Notes: a model not told the origin generated them from the letters alone. Counted from the stretch's first letter, positions 1 to 8,514 are shown. The stretch is 64,000 nucleotides of DNA from Rhodococcus sp. (in: high G+C Gram-positive bacteria) (GCF_023264675.1 NZ_JAHFVG010000021.1:30718-94717); one strand, 5' to 3'. A program made the numbers and translations.

Positions 1-795
1 ACCGGCATCCAGTCGCTGCTTCACCCCGTCGTGAGCTGCGGCGAGTAGATCACGATACGAGCGAAGTTCCGAGATGCCAGCCCGGGGGCCGTGTCCCGGC
101 AGAACCACCGTCCGGTCGTCGCACAGCCCGAGTGCGAATTCGACGGCGTCGAGAGCGCCGACCGAGGACGCACCCGCGGCCATATCGAGAAACGGATACG
201 TCGGGTAATCCGTCATGTTGACGAATACATCGCCGGTGTGGACTACGTTGGCCTCGTCGAAACGTACGACGGCATCGGTATCGGTGTGCGCCGAAAAGCT
301 CTGGAGTGACACGGTTTCACCGTTCAACTTCACCGTGAGAGCAGATTCGAAGTTCAGGGTCGGTAGTGCAATGTCCGGGTATGCCTCCTGTTGCACGCCC
401 ATGTGGCACACAACGTGCGAGCACGACATTCTGGCGCGCGCGTTGGGGGCTCCGATCACCAGTGCCCCGCCGGCGGCGAACATCGCGGCGCCGCCGGCGT
501 GGTCGTAATGGAAGTGGGTTGGAACGGCGAACCGATAGGGCGCTGCGGTGAACGTCCTGATCGCTTCGTCGACCAGATCGGCCATTTCGACCGTGTAGCA
601 GTCGACCGCGAGCACGCCGTCGGGCCCGTGTGACACCAGCATGTTTCCACACGGATGTTCCAGGAGTGCAACACTGGAACTCAGATGGACGATCTCGATC
701 GGAATCTTGGTCATCATCTGTCCCACGGCTTGGCGAGTGGGAACCTTGTGGGCGATTTCGTACGATGTCGCCGTGGGCGTCTGCATGGAGGTCAT
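1..795 (-). CDS. MBL-fold metallo-hydrolase (3' end cut by window start)
   Basis: Metallo-beta-lactamase-fold hydrolase; the substrate cannot be told from sequence. The zinc motif HxHxDH is seen as THFHYDHAGG (about residues 93-102, metal ligands H94, H96, D98, H99). Later ligand positions are suggested by HTD near 'FSAHTDTDAV', 'HTGDVFVN' and 'LPGHGP'. The reading frame is open to base 1, so the C-terminus is missing. The ATG at 795 overlaps the stop of the upstream SnoaL-like gene (ATGA), so the two are probably translationally coupled. A second in-frame ATG lies 9 bases downstream. The pair may act on the same small molecule, controlled by the divergent GntR gene; that is inference. Confidence 0.85.
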   Translation of the reverse strand, partial: MTSMQTPTATSYEIAHKVPTRQAVGQMMTKIPIEIVHLSSSVALLEHPCGNMLVSHGPDGVLAVDCYTVEMADLVDEAIRTFTAAPYRFAVPTHFHYDHAGGAAMFAAGGALVIGAPNARARMSCSHVVCHMGVQQEAYPDIALPTLNFESALTVKLNGETVSLQSFSAHTDTDAVVRFDEANVVHTGDVFVNMTDYPTYPFLDMAAGASSVGALDAVEFALGLCDDRTVVLPGHGPRAGISELRSYRDLLAAAHDGVKQRLDAG

Positions 796-1226
796 GCCGG
801 ATTCGCCATCGCCGCAAACGGGATCGTGTCCTGATACTCGCGCCACGCCGAGATCTTTCCCGTCGAATCGAAGTCGAACACGGCCGCAACGGTCGCCTCG
901 AAGATGATGCTCCCGTCGACCGCGAGCAGGCGCTCGAAGCGTTCGGTCAATACGGTGTTTCCGACAGCGGCAACGTGATGGACCTCGACATCGAAGCCGC
1001 GTACCGGTTCACCCATGGTGGTCGTCATGGCGCTCAGTGCGGCATCGAGACCCACGGTGCGTGACAGTCCGACAGTTTCCCAAACGATGTTGTCGGCCAT
1101 CACTTCACGAAACGCAGCGAGGAGGGACTCCGTGGTGGACCACGCGTTCAAAAAGTCGTTCGTCGTTGTGACATTGGCGTTCGTGGTCGTGACATTGGCG
1201 TTCGTAGTTGTGACACTGTCGATCAT
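792..1226 (-). CDS. SnoaL-like / NTF2-fold protein
   Basis: Small alpha+beta-barrel protein of about 144 residues, resembling the SnoaL-like polyketide cyclase or limonene-1,2-epoxide hydrolase fold. Recognisable pieces are 'TESLLAAFREVMADNIVWE' early on, 'GFDVEVHHVAAVGNTVLTERFE' and a final 'WREYQD'. The ATG at 1226 is chosen because GGAG lies about 8 bases upstream; a longer frame exists but lacks support. Residues about 6-22 are made of repeated TTNANVT units from a 21-bp DNA repeat, so the N-terminus is probably disordered and length-variable. It overlaps the downstream MBL hydrolase by 4 bases. The catalytic role is unknown. Confidence 0.75.
   Translation of the reverse strand: MIDSVTTTNANVTTTNANVTTTNDFLNAWSTTESLLAAFREVMADNIVWETVGLSRTVGLDAALSAMTTTMGEPVRGFDVEVHHVAAVGNTVLTERFERLLAVDGSIIFEATVAAVFDFDSTGKISAWREYQDTIPFAAMANPA
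1157..1220. repeat. 21-bp tandem repeat inside a coding N-terminus
   Basis: Two full 21-bp units (1169-1189 and 1190-1210, beginning tgacattggcgttcgt) are flanked by partial copies on both sides. Because 21 is a multiple of 3, copy-number changes keep the SnoaL-like frame and add or remove seven residues (TTNANVT). The full copies differ at only two positions. Confidence 0.85.
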
Positions 1227-1450
1227 GAAGTGGTCTCCGGTCTTCGAGGGGCCGTTCGAGTTGAACACGTGCCACTGTTCGCGCCGACGGTGATCGGCAT
1301 CAAGGCCGAATGCGTTATCTTTTCGTTTCGCCACGCAGACACGCGCGTGAGCTGGTACTTCACGTTTGTTTCGGTGAGTTTCGCCGTCGCTGCGCGCCTG
1401 CTGCGCCGGAGAACAATACGATCTGAGGATCGAAGTTCGAGAGGACGATC

Positions 1451-2143
1451 ATGAGTGAGCCCGGTACAGGTCACGTCGACGCGAGGTATGTCCGCGACAT
1501 CGTCGAACTCTGGTCGCTCGGCGAGCAAGAGGGTGCCAGTTCACGTCTGCCGAGTGAGGACGTGTTGACCAAGCTTTTCGCAACGAACCGCGGGGTCGTT
1601 CGTGAGGCGCTCACCCTCTTGGCCCAGGCGGGCCGTGTGGATCGTCGGCGTGGAGTCGGAACTTCGTGGGCTCCGGCTGCCCCGGTCTTCGATACTTCGT
1701 CACACACGGAGGATCGCGGCAGTGAGTTGATTTCCGAGATTCTCAAATGGACTGTCCTCGATACGGTCCCGCCGCGGACGCAGATGCTCACCCCGACCGA
1801 GGACCCCACTTGTCTCTTCGTCGAGGTCCGAAATTGGCGACGTGGACGCGTGGCGGCGGTCGGGTCTCTGTATGTCCGAGGGCCGGAACACCGTTCGCTT
1901 GTCAGAGATTCGTTCAGATCCGATCTTGTTCCGGTTCTCGCCGCTGCCGGCGTGACGTTGGCGTCGTCGGAAACCGTGATTCGCGCTGTTCTCGCTGACT
2001 CTGTAGATCGATCTTTGATGAGCGTTGCGCTGGGCGCGCCTCTGATCCGTACCGACACGGTCGTCTCCAACGCGTCGGGTGAACACGTCTTCTCGGCTCA
2101 TTCGCGCGGACACGACGCGTATCGAATGGTCAGTGACGTGTAA
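1451..2143 (+). CDS. GntR-family transcriptional regulator
   Basis: A 230-residue regulator. The N-terminal winged helix is of GntR type: 'SRLPSEDVLTKLFATNRGVVREALTLLAQAGRVDRRRGVGTSW' at about residues 32-75 matches the GntR pattern (LPSE..LA..+.VSR.TVR.AL..L...G.+...G.GT). The C-terminal 130 residues look like a UTRA/HutC-type effector domain, but the match is weak. It is divergent from the SnoaL/MBL pair across about 225 bases and may control it and itself. The ATG at 1451 follows GAGAGGACG. A short palindrome TCGAAGTTCGA at 1430-1440 just upstream is a possible operator. Confidence 0.88.
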   Translation: MSEPGTGHVDARYVRDIVELWSLGEQEGASSRLPSEDVLTKLFATNRGVVREALTLLAQAGRVDRRRGVGTSWAPAAPVFDTSSHTEDRGSELISEILKWTVLDTVPPRTQMLTPTEDPTCLFVEVRNWRRGRVAAVGSLYVRGPEHRSLVRDSFRSDLVPVLAAAGVTLASSETVIRAVLADSVDRSLMSVALGAPLIRTDTVVSNASGEHVFSAHSRGHDAYRMVSDV

Positions 2144-2172
2144 ACGGGGTGGCGGGTGTGGTGTTCGATCAA

Positions 2173-2194
2173 TTTCTCCCAACCCTGGGAAAAA
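2173..2194. promoter_or_regulatory. candidate TetR operator
   Basis: An inverted repeat TCCCA-ACCC-TGGGA (2177-2190), extended by TTT and AAA on the outer sides, lies 27 bases upstream of the TetR start. TetR regulators commonly bind such dyads in their own promoter. Assignment is inference from position. Confidence 0.4.
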
Positions 2195-2220
2195 TCTCTC
2201 AACCTTGCTAACGTCGGGGT

Positions 2221-2826
2221 ATGCCATCGGCACGAGTGGAACGTGACACGCCCACGTTCATCCAGTCCGCGCGTCGCACCCAGTTGGTGGTCGCGGCCAT
2301 CGACACCATCGCCGAACTCGGTGCCGAACGGGCGTCGCTCGGGAAAGTTGCCGAAAGGGCGGGCGTGAGCCGAGGGGTGATCGGCTACCACTTCGGGAGT
2401 CGTGACGAGCTGCTCGACGCCGTGATCGCCGAGGTTTATGCCGTCGGAGCCCGTGAAGTCGGCACAGGTGTCGTCGGCGCGGCGACGCCGCGGGACGCCC
2501 TGAGCGCCTTCGTATCGGGCAGCGTCGCGTTCTACACGAAGTATCCACAACACATGCAGTCGCTGACAGCTGTTTTTGCGTCGGGCCACCAGCCACGGAA
2601 CGACCGCGGGGAGCACGCGGCCGAATTGTTGGAACTCGACTCCATCCTTCGTCGCGGAATCGAGGCCGGGCAGTTTCGATCGATGGACACGGAGATCATG
2701 TGCGCCATCATCCGTTCCATCCTCGACGTCGCCGTGAAAAAAGTTGCTGCAGGCGTCGATTCGGAACTTCTAGCCGAAGAAATACTCCACTCCGTTCTCG
2801 CTGCGACCGGAAAGGCGGATCCATGA
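2221..2826 (+). CDS. TetR/AcrR-family transcriptional regulator
   Basis: A 201-residue regulator. The N-terminal helix-turn-helix is clear: 'QLVVAAIDTIAELGAERASLGKVAERAGVSRGVIGYHFGSRDELLDAVI' at about residues 20-68. The rest is the helical ligand-binding domain ('DALSAFVSGSVAFYTKYPQHMQSLTAVF'). The stop overlaps the start of the carboxylesterase gene (ATGA at 2823-2826), so regulator and enzyme form a coupled operon. It probably represses that operon in response to an ester or its product; this is inferred from context. Confidence 0.92.
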   Translation: MPSARVERDTPTFIQSARRTQLVVAAIDTIAELGAERASLGKVAERAGVSRGVIGYHFGSRDELLDAVIAEVYAVGAREVGTGVVGAATPRDALSAFVSGSVAFYTKYPQHMQSLTAVFASGHQPRNDRGEHAAELLELDSILRRGIEAGQFRSMDTEIMCAIIRSILDVAVKKVAAGVDSELLAEEILHSVLAATGKADP

Positions 2827-4373
2827 AGAAGATACTGTCGACTTTCGCTTGCCTGCTCCTTCTCGCCGCGTGCTCGACCGCGACCCAATCCGAGCAACAG
2901 AGTTCTCTCGACGTCGACACGACGACGGGGACCGTGCACGGAAAGGACGTCGGCGATACCAGGCAGTTCCTCGGTGTTCGTTACGCGAAGTCGCCGACCG
3001 GTGATCTTCGGTGGGCGCTGCCCCAGCCGGTGGACGACACCGAAAATACCCTCGACGCATCCGTTCCCGGACCGCGCTGCCCGCAGACATCACCCGGCGG
3101 TTCGCCGGAAACCAACGAAGACTGCCTGTTCCTGAATGTGACAACACCCAAATCTCTTCCCGACGAGCCACTTCCTGTGGTCGTGTGGTGGCACGGCGGC
3201 GGGTACACGCAGGGATCAGGGGCGGACTACGACGCTCAGCGGCTCGCCGATCAGGGCAACGTCATCGTCGTGACGGCCAATTACCGTCTGGGGATGCTCG
3301 GTTACCTGGGGCTACCGGGATTGGACGGCTCCGGCAATTTCGGACTCGCCGACCAGTTCGCAGCCCTGAAGTGGGCGAACGACAACGCCGAAGCATTCGG
3401 TGGCGACCCGGACAACGTAACGGTCATGGGTGAATCCGCCGGCGGAATGTCGGCGTGCGCAGCGTTGGGATCGCCTGCCGCCGAGGGTCTCATGGACAAA
3501 GCAATCATCATGTCGGGTTCGTGCATGATCGACTGGCCCGCGGGAACTTTGTATCCTGGAGTGCCCGAAACGACGCCGTACACGTCCCTCGCCGAGAGTG
3601 AATCGACCGGAACATCGATCGCGGACTCACTGAACTGCACGAGCGATCGCATCCGCTGTCTGCGTGCGCTTCCGGTGGAGACGGTGCTCGAACAGTCAGG
3701 GTCGTTCGGCAACGGCCTCGCCTACGGCACCGACCTGGTTCCCGAGAATCCTGCTCAGGCTGTTGTCGACGGCGACGTCATGCCGATACCCGTCATAACG
3801 GGTGGAACCAAGAACGAGCACCGGGCCTTCACCGGGGGAGCGCTCCTGGCCGACCCCGAGGCGGTCACCGACGACAACTACAGCGCGCTCATCGGCGAAG
3901 CCTTCGGGCCGGATGCAGCGACCGTCGAACAGCGCTATCCGCGAGCGAATTTCGACAGTGCAGCGCTCGGCTGGTCCACCGTGGTGACGGATGCTGCCTG
4001 GTCGTGCCCGACGCTGCGCGGTGCGAACCTTCTCGCGAAGAACAACGATGTATGGTCCTACGAATTCGCCGACGATACTGCGAGGGATGTCAGTGGTCTA
4101 TCGGCCTCGGGACTACCGCAGGGCGCGGCACACGCCACTGACCTCTCGTACACCTTCGACCTCGGTGGCAAGGATCTGGTCACCGGTCCGGGGCAGAAAG
4201 AGCTGTCGCAGGAAATGATCGAGGCGTGGTCGAACTTCGCGCACGACGGAGACCCCGGTGAACACTGGCCGAACGACACGGGAAATGGGCCGGTCCTGGA
4301 GTTCTCGAACCCAGACATCGCGGTGGGGGATTTCTCGAACGCGCACCAGTGCGACTTCTGGAATGCGCGATAG
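2823..4373 (+). CDS. secreted lipoprotein type-B carboxylesterase
   Basis: Alpha/beta-hydrolase of the carboxylesterase/lipase family (p-nitrobenzyl esterase type), 516 residues, likely hydrolysing esters at the outer face of the membrane. A lipoprotein signal (MKKILSTFACLLLLAACS, lipobox LAAC) anchors it. Family marks are 'EDCLFLNV', the oxyanion-hole 'WWHGGGY', and the nucleophile elbow 'VMGESAGGMS' with the catalytic serine in GESAG. An acid and a histidine ('QGAAHATDLSYTF') follow in the expected order. The ATG at 2823 is chosen because it begins the lipoprotein signal and overlaps the TetR stop; a longer upstream frame only runs through the tetR gene. Confidence 0.93.
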   Translation: MKKILSTFACLLLLAACSTATQSEQQSSLDVDTTTGTVHGKDVGDTRQFLGVRYAKSPTGDLRWALPQPVDDTENTLDASVPGPRCPQTSPGGSPETNEDCLFLNVTTPKSLPDEPLPVVVWWHGGGYTQGSGADYDAQRLADQGNVIVVTANYRLGMLGYLGLPGLDGSGNFGLADQFAALKWANDNAEAFGGDPDNVTVMGESAGGMSACAALGSPAAEGLMDKAIIMSGSCMIDWPAGTLYPGVPETTPYTSLAESESTGTSIADSLNCTSDRIRCLRALPVETVLEQSGSFGNGLAYGTDLVPENPAQAVVDGDVMPIPVITGGTKNEHRAFTGGALLADPEAVTDDNYSALIGEAFGPDAATVEQRYPRANFDSAALGWSTVVTDAAWSCPTLRGANLLAKNNDVWSYEFADDTARDVSGLSASGLPQGAAHATDLSYTFDLGGKDLVTGPGQKELSQEMIEAWSNFAHDGDPGEHWPNDTGNGPVLEFSNPDIAVGDFSNAHQCDFWNAR

Positions 4374-4401
4374 CCGCTTCCATCGATGGTCGAGTGTGGG
4401 T

Positions 4402-5415
4402 TCAGCCGCCCGATCGACTGTCCGAGACAGCCTGGGAGACCAGCTCGGCCGCCTCGGCCGCTGTCGCGGCGAACCGTACGTTGTCGAACCGGTTCAGGTA
4501 CGCGGTGTAGATCTCGGATACCTTCTTGTTCGCGTTGTCCAGCGCAACGACGCGTTTACCCATCATGGCGGCCAGCACGGCGGCGTGCAGCCGGTCCGTC
4601 AGAACGACCGATCCCTTGTTCAGGATGCGTTGAGCAATAAGGAGATTCAGCGCCACAGCTCTCGGATACGACCGTGCAAGGGCTGGATAGAGCAACCGGG
4701 TGGCCTTGGGAAAGTTGTACGCAATTCTCGTCGGAAACGTAATCGTGTTCCACCGGGCCAGGTCGGTGCCATGGACGCCCCAGTCGTACTGGACCGACGA
4801 AAAGCGAATGTCGACGGCTCCGTGATCGACTCGTTCGGAGTCCGCGCGGAAGAGTTTGACGACGTCTACTTCCGAACCGTCGGGGCTGTCGGCGATGTCT
4901 GCGCCGAATGCCATGTCGGGGCAGTATTCGACGTGATTGTTCGAGAAGTTCGCGAGTGCGATCTCGTACGAACGCTTTTCGCGCAGCATCAAGGTGAGAT
5001 TCGGGTGCCTGGCATAGATCGATGCAGTCTTGGCGAGGGCATCGGGATCGGAGTAGTCGATGCCCTGGGGAAGGCCGACTATCTTGTTGTTCGGGAACCG
5101 AGCGACGATCTTCTCCCGAAACGTTTGATGCGACGTCCAGCGATCACCGAAGTTTCCTCCGCCCTGCAGCAAGATCGTCCGATCGCCTACCCGTTTCGCG
5201 AGCAAGGCATCGGAATGCGTGTGCAGATCGGATACGTAGTCGACTCGAACCTGTAGTTGGTCGAGGTAGGCGACTTGGCCGGCGTAGATGAGCGAGTCCC
5301 CGGCATTGTCGTAGCTGGGAAAATCCAGAAGCGCGACCCGATCCCCGGGCGCGGTGTGAGCGCCCAACGCCGCGAGTGTCTCGTGTCGAATCGAGTCGAG
5401 TGCCTGCCGCATCAT
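4402..5415 (-). CDS. polysaccharide pyruvyl transferase family protein
   Basis: A 337-residue member of the polysaccharide pyruvyl transferase/CsaB-like family, which adds pyruvate ketals to surface glycans. Family features are 'LLDFPSYDNAGDSLIYAGQVAYL' near the N-terminus, 'ILLQGGGNFGDRW', 'VGLPQGIDYSD' and 'VVLTDRLHAAVLAAMMGKRVVALDNANKKV' near the C-terminus. The start MMRQALD at 5415 overlaps the stop of the upstream glycosyltransferase by 4 bases, so the two are co-translated. A longer frame (to 5559) lies inside the glycosyltransferase and is not supported. The pair probably decorates a cell-surface polysaccharide. Confidence 0.88.
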   Translation of the reverse strand: MMRQALDSIRHETLAALGAHTAPGDRVALLDFPSYDNAGDSLIYAGQVAYLDQLQVRVDYVSDLHTHSDALLAKRVGDRTILLQGGGNFGDRWTSHQTFREKIVARFPNNKIVGLPQGIDYSDPDALAKTASIYARHPNLTLMLREKRSYEIALANFSNNHVEYCPDMAFGADIADSPDGSEVDVVKLFRADSERVDHGAVDIRFSSVQYDWGVHGTDLARWNTITFPTRIAYNFPKATRLLYPALARSYPRAVALNLLIAQRILNKGSVVLTDRLHAAVLAAMMGKRVVALDNANKKVSEIYTAYLNRFDNVRFAATAAEAAELVSQAVSDSRSGG

Positions 5416-6335
5416 GAGGCGGCGCTGCCGGACGATGTGTCGATCCTCGACCGCCGAGGATCGATAAAACGAAGGCGCATTGTCAGCGCGCCGTAGTGCA
5501 GGCCGACGGTGTGCGCCCACAGGCCGGTCGGCGGTGGGTTCAGCCATCGCGGGAACCACGGATTTCGCACGGTCGCGAGATACGCAATTGTCGCAATGTG
5601 CGCTGGAATCTGTAGAAGCGGGGACGGATCACTGCAGCCGAGGGCGCTGTGCTTCCGCGTCACCAGGCACGCTGTCGCGCCGTAGTTGCGACCCTGTCGG
5701 AACGATGCGCGCAGGGACGGTCTGATGCGGTACGCGACAACGGCATCCGGTACATGACCCAAGGTCATTCCCGCCTGCTGGATTCGCCACGAATAGTCGA
5801 CGTCCTCGCCGCCCCCGACGAGTTTCTCGTCGAAATATCCGACCCTGTCCACGACCCGGCGCCAGAACGCAAAATTGTTGCCGTGTGCCCAGGGGAGGTA
5901 GAAGGATTCGAAGCGTTGCTCGGGTCGTGGGACGGTTCGCCACAATGCAACGGTGCTCGAATTGAGCGTATGTACTTCGATCGAACCGCCGACTGCGTCG
6001 AAGTTTTCGGCTTCGCGTGTCAGCGCAGTGAGCCAGCACGGATGCACAGCGTCGTCGTGATCGGTCAACGCGAGAAACTCACCTCGCGCACCATCGATGC
6101 CCACGTTTCGGGCGTGCGAAACGCCCCTTGTTGCGGAAGCGTCGACCCAGCGCAAGGGAAAGGCGTATGCCTTGTGGCTCAGACTTTCACGAGTCCCGTC
6201 AGTGGAACCGTTGTCGCTGACGATCACCTCGAATTCACCCGAATAGTCCTGAGCCGCCAATGCATCGAGTTGCACGTCGAGGTGAGGTCGACCGTTGTGC
6301 ACCGGAATGATGACTGAAACAAGACTGATCGTCAT
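5412..6335 (-). CDS. family 2 glycosyltransferase
   Basis: A 307-residue GT-A-fold glycosyltransferase. It starts 'MTISLVSVIIPVHNGRPHL', followed by 'EVIVSDNGSTDGTRE' (UDP-sugar binding), 'GEFLALTDHDDAVHP' (the DxD-like acidic motif) and 'VGGGEDVDYSWRIQQAG' (the conserved ED of the acceptor region). It ends in a hydrophobic segment that could associate with the membrane. The ATG at 6335 fits the family N-terminus; upstream codons in frame do not. It is coupled to the pyruvyltransferase and likely extends the same surface glycan. Confidence 0.9.
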   Translation of the reverse strand: MTISLVSVIIPVHNGRPHLDVQLDALAAQDYSGEFEVIVSDNGSTDGTRESLSHKAYAFPLRWVDASATRGVSHARNVGIDGARGEFLALTDHDDAVHPCWLTALTREAENFDAVGGSIEVHTLNSSTVALWRTVPRPEQRFESFYLPWAHGNNFAFWRRVVDRVGYFDEKLVGGGEDVDYSWRIQQAGMTLGHVPDAVVAYRIRPSLRASFRQGRNYGATACLVTRKHSALGCSDPSPLLQIPAHIATIAYLATVRNPWFPRWLNPPPTGLWAHTVGLHYGALTMRLRFIDPRRSRIDTSSGSAAS

Positions 6336-6657
6336 GTTTTCGAACTTTACTCCAGAGAAACTCCGTTTTACCAGCGGTTGACTCGTCAGCCTCTGGTCCT
6401 CCAGGGCGTAAAGTTCTACGTATCCCGCATGCTCGTGCACGAGTTGAATTCGTAGGATTGCTCACTTCATCGCGAGAGTTGTTCCAACGTAGCGGAATAG
6501 CAGGGGACCGGGCGGATCGGTGATGCGGCTTCTCTTTGTAAGTCCGAAAGATCTCCGCGCGTGGAGGATTCGGCGGCGGTGAAGTTACCGATAGGTATTC
6601 ATTCAATTGGATGGATCTACCTGTCGGGCGTCCGTCAGCGTGACCGCTGCGTGCGTA
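6336..6657. other. gene-free stretch upstream of the glycosyltransferase
   Basis: About 320 bases between the glycosyltransferase start and the DUF3263-like gene stop. I find no coding frame with recognisable protein character on either strand. It probably contains the promoter of the glycosyltransferase/pyruvyltransferase operon; no clear operator or hairpin was seen. Confidence 0.5.
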
Positions 6658-6873
6658 TTACGCCGCGGCGTATCGCAAAAGCCGTCGATAGACGGGCGTA
6701 CCCACTTCGATTGCCACTGACTGGGTAAGCGCTCGATGGAGGCGCGCGCGGTACTCCTTCGCGCTGAGACCGAAACAGACGAAAATTTCTGATGCGTCTG
6801 CGCCGCCGTATGGTTCCCACTTGCAGGCGAACGCCAGGATTGCATCATCCTGAAACGGTGTCGAATTGGGCAT
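6658..6873 (-). CDS. small DUF3263-like protein
   Basis: A 71-residue protein. The core 'DDAILAFACKWEPYGGADASEIFVCFGLSAKEYRARLHRAL' resembles DUF3263 proteins of actinobacteria (pattern I..F...W...G....AI...FG.S...Y...L..L), which look like small HTH-type proteins of unknown role. AGGGATAG lies about 7 bases before the ATG. It begins 4 bases after the stop of the upstream membrane-protein gene, so the two are probably one transcript. Confidence 0.65.
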   Translation of the reverse strand: MPNSTPFQDDAILAFACKWEPYGGADASEIFVCFGLSAKEYRARLHRALTQSVAIEVGTPVYRRLLRYAAA

Positions 6874-6877
6874 CGGA

Positions 6878-7120
6878 CTATCCCTGGTCTCGAAATGCTT
6901 TGGGCGCGAATGATTGTGGTGTTCCGAGGAGCGCGAACGACAACCCCACGACGGCTATCGCCGCGGCGCCGCCCAGCAGGCCCAGGCGAACCTGGTCGAC
7001 TATCAGGCCGATAGTGAAGAAGCCTCCGAGGATGGTGCTGACGCCTGCGGTGGTGGCCACGATGACAGCTATTCGGAATTGCGGTGGCGCTGAACGCGGC
7101 GTTCTGGGTATCGATATCAC
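6878..7120 (-). CDS. small two-helix membrane protein
   Basis: An 80-residue protein of unknown function. After a short basic, proline-rich N-terminus it has two hydrophobic segments ('FRIAVIVATTAGVSTILGGF' and 'LGLLGGAAAIAVVGLSFALL'). The GTG at 7120 is chosen because GGAG lies 7 bases upstream; a TTG at 7192 in the same frame is an alternative. The downstream DUF3263-like gene follows after 4 bases. Confidence 0.55.
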   Translation of the reverse strand: MISIPRTPRSAPPQFRIAVIVATTAGVSTILGGFFTIGLIVDQVRLGLLGGAAAIAVVGLSFALLGTPQSFAPKAFRDQG

Positions 7121-7243
7121 GAGGTTGCTCCAAACTCTGCGAAGTAGTTCGCTCAAGTAACGGAATCTAGCAACGCTCGGTAGCTTCAGCAACTTCTCAG
7201 CTATCTCGTCATCTGCAATTCATCGGGTGTTCATGCTCTTCTC

Positions 7244-8416
7244 TCAGCGATTGGCGGCGAGCACGGCCGCAAGCCCCTCTTGCAGGTCGTTCACGAAGTA
7301 CGACGGGTTTTCCAGTGACGGGAAGTGTCCCCCGGTTTCCGGTGATCGCCATCGCACGATCTGTCGGTATCGCTCCTGCGCCCAGGGGCGGGGGCACTTG
7401 CCGATATCGCGGGGATACATGGTGATTGCCGCCGGGACCTCGACCCGGAGTTCGGGGTCGAGTGAGTGGTGGCTCTCGTAGTAGATGCGCGCCGAGGATG
7501 CGCCGGTCCGCGTCAGCCAGTAGAGCGTCACGTTGTCGAGAATACGGTCTCTCGACATCGTCTCGAACGGGCTGTCCTCGGTGTCGGTCCACTCGGCGAA
7601 CTTGTCGAGGATCCAAGCAAGAAGGCCTACCGGAGAATCGACCAGCGAGTATCCGATTGTCTGCGGCCTGGTTGCCTGCTGTTTCGCGTATGCGATGCGA
7701 TTGTGCTCGAAATCGTTTGTCTCAGTCACCCATTGGCGCTCCTTCGTAGTCAGGCCCTCGGTCGAGAGCCTCGGCGGCGCTTCCGTGAACGTCGTGTGAA
7801 TGCCGAGAACGCGGTCCGGGAACCGTCCGCCGAGGATAGTGGTGACGACGCCTCCCCAGTCCCCGCCGTGAGCCAGAAATTTGTCGTACCCGAGCCGTGC
7901 CATCAATTCCGTCCATGCGGCCGCGGTCTTTTCGGGTCCCCACCCGGTAGCGGCAGGTTTGTCGCTGTAACCGAACCCCGGCAGCGACGGGGCCACGACG
8001 TGGAAGGCCGGCGCTCCAGCATCGCTGGGATCTGCCAGTTGGTCCACGACGTCGACGAATTCGGCAATGCTGCCCGGCCAACCATGGGTGATGATCAGCG
8101 GAGTGGCATCGGCGCGCGCGGAACGGCGGTGCAGGAAGTGAATTCCCAGGCCGTCGATGGTCGTGCGGTACTGGCCGATTCGATTCAGGGCCGCTTCGAA
8201 CGCCCGCCAGTCGTACTCGTTCTGCCAGTAGTCCACGAGGTCGATCATGTCTGCGAGAGGAACTCCCTGGTCCCAACGTCGAGGGTCGGGACTTGCCCGG
8301 TAGACCGTTTCGGTTTCCGGTAGACGCACGGCAGTCAGTCGGGCACGTAGGTCGTCGAGGTCCGCGTCTGCAGCGCGAGATTCGAATGGGTGGACGTCGT
8401 CGATCGTGGGTTGCAC
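7244..8416 (-). CDS. epoxide hydrolase, EHN/alpha-beta hydrolase
   Basis: A 390-residue epoxide hydrolase that would open epoxides to diols in the cytosol. The N-terminal EHN domain (about residues 7-110, 'RLTAVRLPETETVYR' and 'YWQNEYDWRAFEAALN') precedes the alpha/beta-hydrolase core. That core has the oxyanion motif HGWPGS, the nucleophile elbow 'HGGDWGG' (aspartate nucleophile), a lid tyrosine region and a C-terminal 'ETGGHFPSLENP' histidine. The GTG at 8416 has GGAG 6 bases upstream. It is divergent from a CGNR zinc-finger regulator, with two matching palindromes between them, and is probably that regulator's target. Confidence 0.93.
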   Translation of the reverse strand: MQPTIDDVHPFESRAADADLDDLRARLTAVRLPETETVYRASPDPRRWDQGVPLADMIDLVDYWQNEYDWRAFEAALNRIGQYRTTIDGLGIHFLHRRSARADATPLIITHGWPGSIAEFVDVVDQLADPSDAGAPAFHVVAPSLPGFGYSDKPAATGWGPEKTAAAWTELMARLGYDKFLAHGGDWGGVVTTILGGRFPDRVLGIHTTFTEAPPRLSTEGLTTKERQWVTETNDFEHNRIAYAKQQATRPQTIGYSLVDSPVGLLAWILDKFAEWTDTEDSPFETMSRDRILDNVTLYWLTRTGASSARIYYESHHSLDPELRVEVPAAITMYPRDIGKCPRPWAQERYRQIVRWRSPETGGHFPSLENPSYFVNDLQEGLAAVLAANR

Positions 8417-8454
8417 GAGGTCTCCTGGTGTAGGTTCATCCGGCTGACGAGTAC

Positions 8455-8473
8455 GAACCGGCTAAGCCGGTTC
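8455..8473. promoter_or_regulatory. perfect 19-bp palindrome, candidate CGNR-regulator operator 1
   Basis: GAACCGGCTAAGCCGGTTC has perfect 9-bp arms around a single A. It lies between the divergent epoxide hydrolase and CGNR regulator genes, 38 bases before the hydrolase start codon. A second, degenerate copy lies 42 bp away centre to centre, which places both on the same face of the helix (four turns). Confidence 0.65.
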
Positions 8474-8497
8474 TATCAGCTCGACCGTTGGTGCCGC

Positions 8498-8514
8498 AAC
8501 CGCCTAAGCTGGTT
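8498..8514. promoter_or_regulatory. degenerate palindrome copy, candidate operator 2
   Basis: AACCGCCTAAGCTGGTT is a mismatched version of the perfect palindrome upstream (arms AACCGCCT and AGCTGGTT around A). It ends three bases before the CGNR regulator ATG, so binding here would block transcription or translation start of the regulator itself. Autoregulation is inferred. Confidence 0.55.

Noticed and set aside
4258..5256. Plus-strand open frame across the pyruvyltransferase gene
   Set aside because: The minus strand encodes a clear pyruvyltransferase; the plus reading has no domain.
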